Shown: positions 33,080 to 44,530, numbered from the stretch's first letter. The stretch is 64,000 nt of DNA from Polytrichum commune (GCA_950295325.1 OX485804.1:55056001-55120000), one strand, 5' to 3'. A program made the numbers and translations. The notes: generated by a model from the sequence alone, not told the origin.

Positions 33080-36000
33080 TTATGCATCCTCCTTAACTGA
33101 CAGGCGTTCTGCACCCAATAAAAGGTGGCAAAATCAGTATACCAACTCATGCTCACACAGAACTCATGCAGCAATTTGCAATGCTTGACCTTTGTGTATG
33201 ATGACATGGACATGAGACTAAACCCAAAACTCTAATATAAGTTAATAAAAATGAAACCACAAGAAAGAACACGTAGAAAGGAACAGGAGGCTTACTTAAA
33301 AACTCGTAAGTAGTGATCATGGAAGTGCCCCATAAAGACATGCTGAGAAATCGGGGACCGAGACCCTTGTAAAATCCCCGCCAACCCTCTTCCTTGAGCA
33401 ACTGCTTCACTGTTTGCCTTACAGTGGGGTGGCCCTCTCCCTCATTCACAATCACCTGCACATGGCTGCGTTAGTTTCTCCCATCTTTCTTAAATCGACC
33501 TCAAAATCAGAAAGGGCTCGGTAGGACTAACACCAGAAACACGTCTGCAATTGTCAAATATAAATAGAACCTGGCTGAACCTCAATTATGACATATTATT
33601 AAGTGCAGTAGAAACCCTGCCATACCATATCAGAAACATGATCACATATGATAAGAGCAAATAATTCCTAAACTCCTATCTGTATTGAGAAATGTGGGAT
33701 TATGGCAACCAATGTATGAACATAATGAGAACCTGTAGGCGAGTTTTGATCGTGTCCATGGGAGTTGTAGCAATAGATGAGGTTGCTCCTGCACATACTC
33801 CTCCCAAAGCCTGCACCAAGACTACCTCAGAAGTGCTAGGCAAATCTTTCTCAGAGCCAACTCCATACCCCAATTGCCTGCAAAATAAAATCGGCCAGAT
33901 CACTATTTTGAAACATTCCTTTGTAGTACCCAACCATCACATTTGGCAAATCAATAATTGCAAGTTGTCCACTAAGAAAATGATTTTAAGCTCAGGAGCT
34001 AATGCCATAGTATTGGACCCTTACAGTGTCACCAGGTATCATTTACTGTACTGAGCTAAGCTGATGAGAAACAATCAATCACAGATCTGCAGAGACTTGT
34101 TTGTAAAGCAAGAAGTTTAAGAGTTAAATTCAGCTACATACAGACACATAGAGTCTGCTTTTAATCAATAAAAATCTTCTCAAAGTAATTAGACATTGCC
34201 TCTAAGCCTTTCTCATTAAATTGTGCATTATTGGAGAGAAATTCAGGACCGTGCTTGCAGGAAAAGGATATTACGGTATACAGCATGTACTAAAAGAGGA
34301 AAAGAATGTTTGGACCTCCAGATAAGTCGCTGGCTAGAGCCATATGCAGCCCACCAAACAGCACTAGATGGTGCATAAGTCATCACAGACATCCCAAAAC
34401 CTCTGTAGAGCCCTCGAACTCCATCAGCTTTTAAGATCTTACTGATGGCATCCATGCTTCCATTATATTTTGTTGCCCCTGGTGTGCCCTGTACCATCAA
34501 TCTTTGACTCACCTGCAAGTATGAATGCATCCTCAGACTGTTCAATCGCTTTTACAGATAGTCCCTTGTATCATGAATTATGGCCCATCACTGATGGAAA
34601 ACAAAAATAACTGGAATGGCATATTGCTGGTAAAAGTGGCCCACGGCAGCTGTTTGAAAGACATTTCCTTATGAAGGTAAACGGAGGGAATTTGAATTGT
34701 GTTGATATGCTTAAATTGGGGGAAAAACGCAAATGCATTGTGACTGTGAGGTCAATGTACTTAGATAAACATACAAAGCTACCAGACATAAGTGATATCA
34801 GGTGTCAGATTGACACCATGCTCATGAATGGTGATGACAGGATGGATGATAGAATGGCTCTTACATCCTCTCTGAATAATAGTGTCAACTACCCTAAGAG
34901 TGTCTGTAATAATGTGCTCAACAAACTGTAACCACATTTTGAAAACCAAATCTGTATCTCAAGGTCTACCATACTTTTCAGAAGTTCTGAGTCAGCTATG
35001 ATGTTAACAAAGCATGCAGGAAGTATCAGATAAAGATCAAAAGACATTTTCAGGGGGAAAATCAAATCAAAGAATCAAAACAATGGTTCCAGATGATATG
35101 TAACAAGAAAACAAAAAGATATGAGCAGAAAAGACACCTACAACATCAAGTGGAACAAACACAGTTTGCGAGGCCATCGAGGAAACCAGCCCTGCAGCAC
35201 CATTAGCAATCGCAGCTGAACTAGCTTCTGAGATGTCTAATTTTTCCGTGAGCTTCAATGTGGAAGCTTTTGTGGTTTCCAAAGTGGTCATGAACACAAC
35301 TCTGCTGGGGATTGCACCAGATATCACTAGTCCAAAACCCCTGTAAAGTCCAAGAAAACCCTCTCTTCTGAGGATGTCTTTGAAAATAGCTGGAGCTGTC
35401 GTATGCATTGCATCAGCCCTTGCCACTTGCATTCTTGTCTTCACCACAGAGATAGGGTAGAGAAATCCAGAGACACCAGAGAAGAGGCCAGCTCCTACCA
35501 AGAAAAACTTTGTCTTGTCAAGCCTGTCCAGAATCACAAGCCTGCATTAGTGAAATATAGAACTCAACTCACATTAACAAAACCCAGGAGTGTATAACAA
35601 CCTTACAGACCCCAAGGAAGCAGAGTAAATGAAAAAGAAACAGTAATGGTCAATGGTTGGGATCCAGGGTATAGGGTTTAACAAAGTATGAATGAAGTGT
35701 AACATTCTAGTATGAAGTATGTTTATATTCTCTACATTTGTGCCCTACAATGTCGGTGAACAAAACTAGAACTTCCATTTGCATCACCACTAACTTAAGC
35801 CAATATTCACGACATCAGGCGTTCTGGGGCAGCGAATGCAATTGAGCTTCAGTATCTACCATGACCATCACGTTGAACCTCACAGGTTTAGAGATAATGC
35901 GCTTAATTGATTGCCAGAGTATCCATAATATGTGCCCTGTACTCTTTGATGCTATAAAATGATGTACCAAACGTTCTAATATATAGTCGGAAAATGTGGA

Positions 36001-36471
36001 TATCAACCATTAACGCCAATAATACCTACCTGTCCCAGTTGGTTTAAGTGTGACATTCTAGGTTAGGGTATGTTTATGTTCTCTACCTTTCTGCCAAACA
36101 ATGTAGGTGAACAAACTAGAATTACCATTTGCATCACCGCTAAGTAAAGCCAATAATCACGACATCAGGCTTTCTCATGATGCGAACGCAATTGAGCGTC
36201 AGTATCTACCTTGACCATCACGTTAAACCTCACATGTTTAAAGATAATGCCCCTAATTGATTGCCAGAGTATCCATATTATGTGCCCTAAATTCCTTGAT
36301 GTTATGGAATGATTTAGCAATCGATGCAACCATTCTAATATATATATGTGGATATGCGGAACATGTGGATATCAACTATTACAGCCAACAATACCTGTCC
36401 CAGTTGATTTCAGCTTGTGGAAGAGCTACATCCGATGGTGCCCTGCGCTGTGCAACGGGAAGGGCCGCCAT
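33080..36471 (-). CDS. Mitochondrial carrier protein, SLC25A44-like
   Basis: Six coding exons on the minus strand, in order of transcription: 36471-36395, 35523-35142, 34512-34316, 33877-33733, 33455-33296, 33108-33080. All junctions are GT-AG, phases match, and they sum to 990 nt, giving 329 aa plus stop, the usual length of the family. The start (MAALPVAQRR, then AEINWDRLDKTKFFLVGAG) and end (YEFLKRLSVKEDA) agree with plant SLC25A44-type proteins. The three carrier repeats show YPISVVKTRMQ, VPLDVVSQRLM and TPMDTIKTRLQ in the signature positions, each with a downstream GLYRGFG or GFYKGLG block. The second signature has Gln for the basic residue, as in relatives. The protein should sit in the inner mitochondrial membrane. 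Human SLC25A44 carries branched-chain amino acids; the plant substrate is not established. The short last exon (29 nt) and the 77-nt first exon are easily missed. Confidence 0.92.
35697..36412 (-). repeat. Tandem duplication in intron 1 of the carrier gene, including part of exon 1
   Basis: About 350 bp are present twice: 35697-36047 and 36048-36412, at roughly 85% identity (shared words ACATTCTAG, CCATTTGCATCACC, CACGACATCAGGC, AATTGATTGCCAGAGTATCC). The right copy ends inside true exon 1. The left copy therefore ends in a duplicate of the last bases of exon 1 (CCTGTCCCAGTTG on the plus strand at about 36029-36041), with a GTAGGT donor-like sequence after it. Confidence 0.85.
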
Positions 36472-37210
36472 CGCCAACAGTCTCTCCTACCTGCCTCCGT
36501 CTTTATGTACTTCCCGATATCGATCCGTCCGTTGCTTCCAGGTAAGAATTCCCACAGCCACGATCAAAATTCAAGCGCCGCGCCAAACGTCTGCGCCTTG
36601 CAAGCAAGCAAGGAAAGAACTAGAGCTTGCCACACCTCACATGGCTAAAACCTTCAGCAGCCAGGATCCACACATTTTTAGTGCTATCCAATCCACACCA
36701 GAAGGTCGAGATTGCGAAATATTCCTCCGCCTGTGATGATGTATGTGCAACAAATTTGTGAAAAACAGAGTTAGGGTTTAGGGTATGGAGATCCGAATTT
36801 TTGTGATTCTTTTCCCTTGCAGGCTGCAGATGAGCGACCACGTTGCTAGAACAGGACTTGGCAGCGTAAGTGCAACTGAAAAGAGTGCGGATGGTCGGTC
36901 AGAGTAAATTCTCCATAGCCAATTCCAAGATGCCGTGTTGGCAAAGCATCGAATTGCAACCCCATTCAAACTTACGGCGCAGCCAGGCGAGGAAGACGAG
37001 GAGCCGGGACGGGCGGGGCCAATGGAAACTCGGGTAACCCTGGCCTGCTTATAGTTAGCGTTGACCGGTATATGACACGGTACATAGAAGCACGACGGTG
37101 TGCTGAAGCCCGGCGAGGTGCCGGGTATCTGAAGCGAATACTACATGACCGGCAGTCCTTTCCAATCCACTTCCGCTAGCTGAATGGAACCAAGGAAAGA
37201 TGTGCCGTAA
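36472..37210 (-). promoter_or_regulatory. Probable 5' leader and promoter region of the carrier gene
   Basis: This is the sequence upstream of the minus-strand start codon at 36471. Composition rises in GC between about 36960 and 37200. I do not see a convincing TATA box. Plus-strand open frames across 36257-36736 are antisense to exon 1 and leader. Confidence 0.35.
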
Positions 37211-37225
37211 GGTGCTTCTTACTAA

Positions 37226-37567
37226 GGCCCCTACCACATGGGGGGGAGGCAAGGCAGCCTGTCGGGCTAGGCTTAGGCCTACGGTGGGGGGTGGCACGTC
37301 AGCCGCTGCCCCTCACCGTCACCACACTGTGCCGGGAGGAGCAGTTCGGAGCAGTGCCGAGGAACCGCCGAAAGCTCAAACTCCTGCTGATGTGGCCCGG
37401 CAGTGAGCAGCTGCCAGCCGGAACTGCCTGGTACAAAGGCAGTGCCGCTCCCCTGTGCCACCTGGGAGTGCCGGGTTGCTGCCAGCCGGTAGTGTGGTGG
37501 GTGGCAGGCAAGGTCGGCCAATGGCGGGCACTTGTTCGCCTTGCCTGCCACCCATATGGTACGGCCC
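37226..37567. mobile_element. GC-rich Tourist-like (Harbinger) MITE
   Basis: The left end GGCCCCTACCACATGGG and the inverted right end GGGCCGTACCATATGGG pair over about 30 bp including GGCAAGGC, with roughly 25 matches. TAA flanks the element on both sides (37223-37225, 37568-37570). The 342-bp body is much more GC-rich than the surroundings and encodes nothing recognisable. The GGGCC terminus and TAA target fit the Harbinger group, to which the element at the left edge also belongs. Confidence 0.7.
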
Positions 37568-37654
37568 TAATTCATCTTTATTGATGCCCAATTATAAATT
37601 CCATGTGAGATTGAATCATGGGTCCGACAAATGGAAAATTGCCACGTGGCAAAA

Positions 37655-37739
37655 CTTCAAGGAACGAATCCCAGCTCTAAAATTTCCTCTCTACTTGACG
37701 GAAATCTTGCGAGGTGGTCAATTGCCTCCTGTGCTTTGG
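37655..37739 (+). repeat. SINE-like repeat, 3' part (copy 1)
   Basis: GGAACGAATCCC aligns with the pol III B-box region of the fuller copy at 63559-63700, and the following blocks TCTCTACTTGACGGAAA, AGGTGGTCAA and GCCTCCTGTG match in order. It is followed by an A-rich stretch at about 37767-37800. Confidence 0.55.
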
Positions 37740-40700
37740 TGTTGGCCTGTTAGTATTCTGTCTTAAAATTAAAAAAATAAAAAATAAAAACTTCAAGGAA
37801 AATTATCTACCACAAAGTCAAAGTTGGGAGCACTTTACCATCGTCACCTCCATCAACAAAAGTATCTCATGCAGATACTGCACTTCCAGAAACCTTTTAT
37901 CATGTGGAAAAAGTTTTGGAATGTTTCTTATTGGTCATGTATGTAGAGTCTACATACTTTAGTACTTGCCAACAAAGATTCCCAAGTTTATAATCAACAT
38001 GCCTAGTCAATGGGGTTGAATCACCTTTGCCTCCCCATTGCCATTCTCCTAATGAGGTAGGTCCATGTTGCCATCGGTCTTCTTCTTTTCTATGCCCTAT
38101 AGGATTGCTTCCATTCACATGTTAAGGATATCAAACCACCCTAGACAAGAAAGTACTAACAATGTTTGCAAATTATCTCTCTTGATGAATGAGAGCACGT
38201 TTTAACTCATGTGCATGCCTATTGTCACAGTTCTCATACAAGGAAAATAAATAAATAAATAACCAATATCAGGCAATCCAACGTGAATTGGAGCCCGTTG
38301 GCTTTACCCTGCTCAAGAATCCTCTTGGTGCAGGGGTGGAGTTTATTGCCTATTTTGCGGTGGGTGGTTTCTTGGCTTCCTACTTACCAAGCTTGTAGTA
38401 TTTTTGCTATAACTAAAGAGGTGAACACACATGTGCAATAAAATGATGTGTCAAAATTTGAGTTTGTGGGGAGCACAAGATTCTGTGACAATTTTTTTGG
38501 CAATTCACATCCTACACACACATGCATTACCAATTTACATATATCCGTTGTTCATTATGCACTTGTCCTGTATGTTTCTCACATGTAGCTTGATCTATCC
38601 AATACATTCTCAATGTCAAAAACAACATGATTGTTTTTGACTTAGCCATCACATGTGTTGTTAAAACAAGCATAACATGTGCATATAATGAATGGTCTAA
38701 CAATGGATGATTCATAAAATAGTACACTGCATACATGCGTGTATTGCCAATGAAACATACATGGGCAATCAATATCGTTTAAAAGAAAGCAAACCACGAT
38801 TTCCATATGTGATGGCATATGTGATGGTTGAACATATCACATCTATGTGCACATCTGATTATGAATATTTGGAATGCGGTGAGATAGTGTACTAATAGCT
38901 TGTGAGCAACGAAAAATTGGCGATGAGAGTTTGTGCTTCTTGTGTGCTCCCACTCCTATGTAATTACCATATAAAATAAGACAAAAAGGACAATTTTTAC
39001 TTGGTACCATTTTCATCCACATAATCTATAATAGCCTTATTGGTACACTATGTTTTTTTTAGCACCCTTATCGTTGATACCCTATAAATAATTATCTTTC
39101 ATGCCATTTTTTTATTTGAGGTGCTATATTCTTACACATTATTTTATCTAATACATGCAACCCTCAAGTTACTATAGCATTATTCAAAAGAGGCAAGACC
39201 TGCAAACAACCCTAAACCCTAAACCCCAACTTTGGATGTGTTGGTCACCTAATCAAATTTGACAACTTTGGTTTAAAACGCCTTATTACTAGTGTTTTTG
39301 GCAGCTTATGTGCTATATTAGAACTCGGTTATTACTTCTTGTAATGACATCACCTATATGATCGATAATTCTCTTGCAATTACATGGCCCCTATACTAGA
39401 ACTAATAAACTTATAGTTTTTTGGGTCAAATAATATTTGGTACCCTATACATTGTTGCACATAGTTTCCTAAACTACCCAAGTGCCCCCCCCCACCCCAT
39501 AAGGTATGCGTATGGGATCTCCAATCCAAGTGCATATTATTCTATGAATTGTAAAGTGGTTGTGTAAGGGGGGCCATTTTGTGGTTCACTTGTGCTTAGA
39601 ACGGTGCTTTTGTGTTTGTGTAAGACAATGTGTGAAAGAACAGTCTAACACATTTACACGATATTATGTCTTGAGAGATGGTCTGAAAGTGTTCACATAA
39701 TAAGACTTCAACTGGAAGTGGTCCCAAAGTTGTGATGTTCCTTTTCCCCACCTTTTCTAATCACTTGTGATCTAATACACTAAAACAAAATCCGATCAAC
39801 ATATGTGTGCTTAAAGTCCAATTAGAACCCCAAACTAACTATACTACATATGATGTTTAGTGTCATATGGCATTTTATGTCACTATGGTGACTTTTCAGA
39901 TGATACTTCTTGTGATGAAATATTCTCATGGATGATCAAAATTTGGATGAAAAATCACTTGACAAGTGACAGTAATTGCAACACTGTAAATCTATAGTCC
40001 CCCCCAAAAATTACAAGGAATGACAAATAATGTTGGGTTAACATTTAGTGTTGGTGACACTACACCGCGGTTTACAATGAGTATTGAGCAAGACAATTAG
40101 AAATGGTGACACTATATATCATATTTAGTGGAGTACATGAGAAGTCACAACTTGTGACTTTGAGGTCTCAATGTCAATTTTACAATCTCTAGATGCGACT
40201 TTCATTGACATCACATGATGTTCAGATTTCCATAAACTCCGTCGAAGTAAACTGTCGTCGTTGATTTGCTCATTTCTGGGAGCTTATGTGAGGAAGGACC
40301 GTGTTCTTAAAGGTTCTCAAGTGCTCAAAGTGCCCATAAATATACTATACAAAAGTATTGTTCTTGGATTTGTATTTGCATTGTTGCATTGACAAGACCG
40401 TGTGCATTGAAGCATTGAATTAGGTCGTGTTGCAATAATCCCGGGCTTGTCAATTGGGAACGATGAAATCCGCCAACCTTTTCCTTCTTCGGGTGTGGAA
40501 GTCTTTGGCCTGCAAAGTCAAGTCTTAACTTTAAAATTGTCCGAGAATAATTCAAAGACTATAAACAAATGGTTGATGCTTGCAATTTAGATACGTATGA
40601 TGGACTCTACACACCATTTCCAAACTCAAAAAGTCAACTATTACCGTGGCTCTCTGGTAGCTTGGGCAGAAAATAATCAATCACAAAGGTGCATAAAGAT

Positions 40701-42370
40701 CTGGGAAATCAATGTTGTTGAGTGTCCAAAAAAGAAGAAGAAATAACATTCAAAGAGTGTCTAAAATCATAATAATGCAAGTGACATTCATTGGAATCCA
40801 ACAAAGAACCATCAAATAACTTCAATAGTGTCTTCGTGCGGCATCAATCTCACTCATGGTCTAAAAACAATACAAGTAAAAGATAGACTTTAGGGTAAGG
40901 AATGTTGGTTAAGGGAAGTGTTTAGGTTAATTGTAGCCGCCATAAATGAAATTAGGAAAATCATTCATGAATTATAGAAATGATTTGGATGAATGTATAA
41001 CTTTTTTTAAATTAATTTTTAAATGTACCCAATTTTAGAATGTTATTCTTTGGGTTGCCTAACTTACTTTCACACTTTAAATAATTATCAGGCAGAAAGG
41101 TGCCCAAGCTGCTAGAGAGCTCCAGTAGTCAATTTCTAAGAAACTAATCAGTGATGAATTTACATTGTCTTGCATTTTCTAGTTGTAGCAATTGTGTAGT
41201 GTGGGCTTGTATTAAATACCAATGTTTACATATAAAACGATCCACATAACTTATCTCCATATTTGAAGGATTTTGGTGGAAGTAGTACCTTACTCTTGCA
41301 ATTCTAGTGTAATGTAAGCGGGTCTTAAGGAACACTTTCCTTTCTGCACCCACTTCTCGTAGGATATGAAACACATGATTAATGTGACATGACTAGCAAA
41401 TCCAAATCATGCCCATAGCTACTATCCATATACTTTTCAGAGCTTGTATGAATATTGTATTCATTGTCAAAGTGAAGAGTTCTTGAGATATCAAAATGAT
41501 CATACAGGTCCCCCCTCCCCCCATTATGTTGAATATATGATGGTTAACAAATTTTGAGCATGTAATTCAATATCTTTTCAACGTGGGTGGGAGGCGTTCT
41601 CAACGCCTAGGGCCCTCACCCATACTAGGATCACTTGGGCCCTCTCGCCTATGGCGCCACAAGTCCCGGACATCACTCTGGGGTCCCCCTTGTGCCCATG
41701 GTGTTGCGGGCACTCCTTATGAAAAGGTGTGCAACACAAACACACACCACTCAAATATAAGTGTTTATTTAAGATCAAGCATTGAATTAGACACATCCTA
41801 CCTTAGGTATATTAGACCATTGTGGCCACTCCCTCATGAATATCATATTTACTTAGTTGGTATCCATCTAAGGTTTGAGTTAGAATAGGAACCATGACAC
41901 TTGTACACATAGCCATTGTGAGCCAAACCAATGGCACTAACATCATGTTTCAGCTATCGTGAATAACTTTGTAATGTAATTTAAATACAATTATAATGAT
42001 GTGTTTAACAACTTAATACTACATCAAATTTTATATGTATTTTGTACTTGAGTGAAAGTTGTATGATTTTTTTATGTGATTTGGAAACTATAGCGTGTTA
42101 GGATCAATTGCAACTCTACACATAGAACATGTAATACATATTGTGGTGTGGCAATCCATATGCCAAATCAAATGAAGCCACATTTGTGGTTTCGTAATTA
42201 AGGTGTCACCATTAACATATTTGCAAGGTGGACAAGTACATCCAGACTTTATAAAATTGGAAAGATTTACAAATAGAAAAATAGAACATTCTTTTTGATG
42301 ATAAATGAGATGTAAGCTTTGTGTTTTGAACCATGTGGTTTGGAGCATACGATACCTTTCAGTGGAGAGA
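37740..42370. other. Intergenic, repeat-rich, no gene seen
   Basis: AT-rich DNA with short open frames only. It contains a short telomere-like word, CCCTAAACCCTAAACCCC at about 39210, a poly(C) stretch at about 39486, and one copy of dispersed family B (39850-40135). Confidence 0.5.
39850..40135 (+). repeat. Dispersed repeat (family B), copy 1
   Basis: Matches 45840-46225 in inverted orientation through GACACTA, TGGTGACACTACACCG, GGTTTACAATGAGTATTGAG, CAAGACAATTAG, and TTGTAAT near a C-rich run. Contains TTTAGTG termini-like words at both ends, suggesting a TIR element family. Confidence 0.6.
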
Positions 42371-42416
42371 GCCTACAGTGTCTTTCAAAAATAATGCAAC
42401 ACCATTCACAAACATA

Positions 42417-42511
42417 TTCCCTTTGTCACAAAATGATTGTCCTACATTTTTGGAGTTTTATGTTTCAAAATGTTTGTAGGAGGTAGGACAATCATTTTGG
42501 GACGGAGGAAG
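42417..42511. mobile_element. Stowaway MITE
   Basis: A 95-bp hairpin-forming element: left end TTCCCTTTGTCACAAAATGA, inverted right end CTTCCTCCGTCCCAAAATGA, both continuing TTGTCCTAC, with TA on each side (42415-42416, 42512-42513). This is the well-known Stowaway terminus. It sits inside the left arm of the Tc1-like element; the right arm at about 44036 has the corresponding uninterrupted sequence TTTTGTATATTTGTGAA, i.e. the empty site. Confidence 0.85.
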
Positions 42512-42699
42512 TACAAAATTGACATTTTGTTGAAAATGAGAAAGCTTACATCACGTGGTGTCAACATAGTCTAAATAAAGTATGTAGCTAGCTTCATGTC
42601 AATTTTCCATGATGATAAAAAAAGTATGGGGTGTTGCATTACTTTTGGCACTTTTGACATTATTATGTTATGGGATACATGAACTTTGTTGGATGACAT

Positions 42700-43700
42700 C
42701 GAAAACATTGTAAAACATATGGAAAAATGAAGTTGATTTGTTGTCCATTTCGTCTCAATACTATGCTACTTGGCTATTATGTAGTGTATCCTCTTTTCGC
42801 CTTCAACAATGCTAGCACTCTGTTGGACGTTGATTTCACTAGCATTTGTACAACTTCCACCTCAAGGTTGTTCCATTCCTTCTACAACTTCTTCCATTTG
42901 TCTTTTAGGGAGTTGGAAACGCCAATTTATTTCATTCCAAAGGTGTTCAACATGATTCATGTCAGGGGATTGTGGACTCCATGGCGGTACTATGATTGTG
43001 TGGTCATCGAACCATTTGATTGTTGACCTGCTGGTATGCTTTGGGTCATTATCATGTTGGAACACCCACCCCTCCACTTCTTTTCCAAACAACTGACATG
43101 CTCAGGTTGTCCTTTAAGATGTTCTTATCATGCTCGTTATTCATTTTTCCTTCAATTCTAGTCAGCTCCCCAACACCCTCCCAACTCATGGACCCCAAAC
43201 TATGATGCTCCCTCCTCCATGCTTCACGGTTTTATTAACCACACGATTGCTTAGGGGTTCCCCATGCCTCTTCCAACACATTCTTGACCATCAGACCCAT
43301 AATGTTGAATGTACTTTCATTTGAGAATGTGACTTTCCTCTACTACTCCATCATTCAATCCTTATGGTCTTGTACCCATCATGCCTTAATTGTTTGTGAC
43401 AATCCAAAAAGAAAGGTTTCTTCTTCTTAATTGTAGATTGTAGTTCTTGGTGCTTTTAGTGCTCTTCTTATCGTGTTAGGGGAAGTTGTGATATTTGAAA
43501 CCTCTCGAAGAACCCTCTAACATCTTATTGTAGCACTCTACAGTTTTGTTGGCACCGTCGTGCCAAATAACGATCATCCCCCTCACTAAGAGTGCGTGGA
43601 TGCCCTGAACTTTCCTTATCTTCCAACTTCCTTGTAGCTTTGTAAGTTTAATGATGCGACTAACTATTGATGGTGTTGTTGGCTATTGTACAACAACTTT
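42700..43700 (-). pseudogene. Tc1-type DD34E transposase, broken
   Basis: The C-terminal part is clear: FQHDNDPKHTSRSTIKWFDD, then WSPQSPDMNHVEHLWNEI, with 34 residues between the second catalytic Asp and the Glu. Upstream, in other frames, are VTFSNESTFNIMG and MSWEGVGELTRIEGKMN. The first catalytic Asp (normally FSDES) reads Asn at codon 43319-43321. Still further upstream are weak traces of the helix-turn-helix region. Frameshifts and stops add to the missing catalytic residue, so it is dead. Confidence 0.85.
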
Positions 43701-43758
43701 GTTGTTGAATACGAAGGGGAATAACATGTGCATGAATTTCTAAAAACTTTTTGGACAT

Positions 43759-43832
43759 GGTGGAAGGGGGAATTGAACCAAAAACCTTGTGAATGCAAAG
43801 CACAAATGTTAACCAACGAATTATTGCATATT
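43759..43832 (-). other. tRNA-like sequence, degenerate (Ala-TGC type)
   Basis: On the minus strand, TTGGTTAACATTTGTG is followed by a 5-bp stem TTGTG/CACAA around CTTTGCATT (anticodon-like TGC) and by GGTTCAATTCCC in the B-box position. The acceptor stem does not pair. It may be a SINE head or a tRNA remnant and is not a functional tRNA gene. Confidence 0.35.
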
Positions 43833-44084
43833 ATAATGTGGATTGCTCTTGTAATTCAACAAATTTGAAGTGTTCCAAAAGTAAGGCAACACGCCAAATT
43901 CACATTTTTACCATTTACTAATGGCATGTGAGTCCAATCACCATGAAAAATGATGTGAGGCTAGCTATATACTTTATTTAGATTTCGTTGGCACCATTCA
44001 CACAAGCTTTTTCCCGTTTCCAAGAAAATGTCAATTTTGTATATTTGTGAAAAGTATTGCGATTAGTGATTGTGGAGATTTTTG

Positions 44085-44266
44085 GGCATAATTGGTTGAG
44101 ATCCTAGTGTTTGCAAGTCCAACCGGTTACATGTTGACATCCTCCGGTTTTCCTTTATTAAATTGGGGTATATTCTATAAATTCCTCTAAAATGTTTGGT
44201 AGTTTCCCTGCAGTCTTGAACTTCAACCGGTTATTTCTCAAACTCAATTGGTTCATTTGTAACTAA
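44085..44266 (+). repeat. Solo LTR-like repeat (family A), copy 2
   Basis: Begins TTTTTGGGCATAATTGGTTG after a purine-rich GTGGAGA and keeps the family blocks up to CATTTGTAACTAA, where it is cut by the Harbinger-like MITE at 44267. The copy at 62801-63008 shows the uninterrupted continuation AACTAATTGCCGGTTCTCC. Confidence 0.6.
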
Positions 44267-44530
44267 GGGCCAGTTTACACTATGGACCATGAAGTTGGAC
44301 CAGGATGTTGTAAGAACGTTGATTGGCTGTTGAACTCATCCCGGGACCACTTTGGTTTACACTCAGGAAAAAACGGCAAAGGGACCATGAAGGTCGAGGT
44401 CCCCAAAAGACAAATGTTAAGGTATGATAAATGCACTAACATGGTCCAACGGGTTTTGTGGTGAGAGAGACAAGAGAGGTGGTATGGTAGGAAAAGGCAA
44501 GGGCCCATGGCAAAGAAATGCCATTATAAC
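44267..44530. mobile_element. Tourist-like MITE, one end, related to 8218-8805
   Basis: Starts GGGCCAGTTTACACTATGG directly after TAA (44264-44266) and follows the inverted 8218-8805 element (CCATGAAGGTCGAGGTCCCC, AACATGGTCCAACGGGTTTT, GGCAAGGGCCCATGG). The match fades after about 44530 and no second TIR was found, so this copy is truncated or its far end is too diverged. Confidence 0.6.

Larger units (their letters stand above)
42376..44060. mobile_element. Tc1-like element with long inverted arms, decayed
   Basis: A DD34E transposase pseudogene (about 42700-43700) lies between two inverted arms. The left arm is 42376-42655 and the right arm about 43866-44060. Inverted, 42655-42515 matches 43868-44040 (AGTGCCAAAAGTAATGCAAC, GCTAGCTACATACTTTATTT, AATGTCAATTTTGTA). 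TA precedes the left end CAGTGTCTTTC (42374-42375). Each arm also has a related word at its outer end (TAATGCAACACC), so each arm alone looks like a small TIR element. The right outer end is decayed where an LTR-like repeat starts. Confidence 0.6.

Noticed and set aside
33153-33295. Extension of carrier exon 5 to a hydrophobic C-terminus
   Set aside because: Splicing at GTAAGC (33295) to the 29-nt exon restores the expected family C-terminus; the extension is intron sequence.
36257-36736. 159-residue plus-strand open frame
   Set aside because: It is antisense to exon 1 and the leader of the carrier gene, whose exon is supported by phase and family match.
39208-39227. Telomere-like CCCTAAA repeats
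   Set aside because: Only two to three units; too short to be an interstitial telomere block.
43759-43832. Candidate tRNA-Ala gene
   Set aside because: Anticodon-like stem and B box are present, but the acceptor and D stems do not pair.
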